Of a DNA stretch of 5,450 nt, positions 4,930 to 5,450 are shown in pieces. The stretch is from assembly GCA_025964065.1 (NCBI GenBank), contig JAOPZO010000220.1, positions 1 through 5,450 on the forward strand, read 5' to 3'. A program made the position numbers and the translations under genes. Each line of letters begins with the position of its first letter. Positions within the stretch are counted from its first letter, which is position 1. The stretch comes from Solirubrobacterales bacterium. Its GTDB lineage: Bacteria; Actinomycetota; Thermoleophilia; Solirubrobacterales; Solirubrobacteraceae. The notes beneath the pieces are model-generated. The model had not been told where the DNA came from. It did not search any database and saw only the letters and a program-made list of their open reading frames with translations.

Positions 4930-4955
4930 CCCCGCGTTCCCCGCGGGGGTACGTC
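4930..4955 (+). promoter_or_regulatory. GC-rich repeat and weak -10-like hexamer upstream of the alpha/beta hydrolase
   Basis: CCCCGCG occurs twice (4930-4936 and 4939-4945), and CCCCGCGGGG at 4939-4948 is a perfect 10-bp palindrome. An inverted copy, CGCGGGG, lies at 4891-4897. Directly after the palindrome, TACGTC at 4950-4955 is a near match to TANNNT, lacking the last T, and ends 8 nt before the hydrolase ATG at 4964. A leaderless promoter is possible but weakly supported. Confidence 0.25.
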
Positions 4956-4963
4956 TCGGCACG

Positions 4964-5450
4964 ATGCCGTCCGTCGAAGAGGTCCCGCTCCAGTCCGTCG
5001 TGCTCCACGGCCGGCGCCTGACGTACCGCCGCCTCGGCAGCGGGCCGGTGCTGCTGCTCATCCACGGGATCACGAACTCCTCCGCCTCCTGGCGCCCGGT
5101 CATGCGGGCGCTCGCGGACGCCGGCCACACCGTCGTGGCGCCCGACCTGCCCGGCCACGGCGGGAGCGAGCGTCACCGCGGCGACCACTCGCTCGGCGCC
5201 CACGCGTCGATCCTCCGCGACCTCCTGCAGGTGCTCGACCTCCCGCGCGTGACCGTCGTCGGGCACTCCCTCGGCGGGGGCGTCGCGATGGTCTTCTCCT
5301 ACCAGTTCCCCGACCGGGTCGAGCGCCTCGCGCTGGTCGACTCGGGCGGCCTGGGCCGCGAGGTGAGCGCCCTCATCCGCGCCGCCACGCTCCCTGGCGC
5401 GGAGCTCGTCCTGCGCGCGGCGACGGCGCCGCCCGTGCTGCGGGCCGTCG
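4964..5450 (+). CDS. Alpha/beta hydrolase (5' part, continues past window edge)
   Basis: The first 162 codons are present with no stop before base 5450. The protein opens with a beta strand pair (VVLHGRRLTYRRLGSG) and VLLLIHG at 29-35, the oxyanion-hole HG. Next come APDLPGHGGSE at 59-69, the nucleophile elbow VVGHSLGG at 98-105 with Ser102 as nucleophile (GxSxG), and DRVERLALVDSGGLGRE at 117-132 (strand beta-6). The cap domain begins near the window end; the acid and histidine of the triad lie beyond it. The pattern is that of the AB-hydrolase-1 fold (haloperoxidase, epoxide hydrolase or C-C hydrolase type), and the substrate cannot be assigned. The ATG at 4964 puts the first strand at the usual distance. 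The gene is transcribed away from the fol operon from the shared 90-bp region. There is no Shine-Dalgarno and no signal peptide. Confidence 0.9.
   Translation, partial: MPSVEEVPLQSVVLHGRRLTYRRLGSGPVLLLIHGITNSSASWRPVMRALADAGHTVVAPDLPGHGGSERHRGDHSLGAHASILRDLLQVLDLPRVTVVGHSLGGGVAMVFSYQFPDRVERLALVDSGGLGREVSALIRAATLPGAELVLRAATAPPVLRAV

Noticed and set aside
4891..4948. CGCGGGG / CCCCGCG inverted repeats as an intrinsic terminator
   Set aside because: The region lies upstream of two divergent genes, no T-run follows on either strand, and such short G/C arms are expected at this base composition.
4874..5266. Upstream extension of the phosphatase frame to 5266
   Set aside because: It is antisense to the alpha/beta hydrolase and crosses the promoter region; the GTG at 4873 gives the expected distance to the RHG motif.

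Overview
This window is very GC-rich, with G/C-dominated third codon positions and long shadow ORFs in every frame. The proteins read like Actinomycetota. The CoaX and glutathione-transferase-like sequences in particular resemble those of Thermoleophilia/Solirubrobacterales; that placement is inference from recalled family resemblance, not from a search. Coding density is close to complete: no gene-free stretch exceeds about 90 bp. I see no rRNA, tRNA, CRISPR array, insertion sequence or convincing intrinsic terminator.

Layout from left to right. (1) At 1-106 on the minus strand lies the first part of a winged-helix DNA-binding (YcaQ-like) protein that runs off the left edge. (2) coaX, type III pantothenate kinase, is at 103-867 minus. 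(3) A 32-bp divergent gap (868-899) separates coaX from (4) a glutathione-S-transferase-like gene at 900-1637 plus. (5) This meets, tail to tail with a shared CTAG, a compact minus-strand operon spanning 4873 down to 1634. In transcription order it is: histidine phosphatase, folP, folB, a two-hotdog acyl-CoA thioesterase-like gene, folK. (6) A 90-bp divergent regulatory region (4874-4963) contains a likely -10 element and an inverted repeat. (7) An alpha/beta hydrolase starts at 4964 plus and runs off the right edge.

FolB, FolK and FolP catalyse successive steps of tetrahydrofolate synthesis: dihydroneopterin to hydroxymethyl-dihydropterin, its pyrophosphorylation, then condensation with p-aminobenzoate. 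The genes abut or overlap at each junction (4-nt gap, then 8-, 4- and 4-nt overlaps), so the phosphatase and the thioesterase-like gene are almost certainly co-expressed with them. The phosphatase is a reasonable candidate for removing phosphate from dihydroneopterin phosphates, the step before FolB. The thioesterase has no accepted place in the pathway, yet it sits between folB and folK, which are often adjacent or fused. folE and the pab genes are not in the window.

No start codon has a convincing, correctly spaced Shine-Dalgarno sequence. Starts are either coupled by overlap with the preceding stop or sit 6-7 nt after a TANNNT -10 hexamer, which suggests leaderless transcripts. The transferase-like gene is embedded between minus-strand folK and minus-strand coaX with no room for a terminator. 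This arrangement could give long antisense transcripts or a non-contiguous operon.
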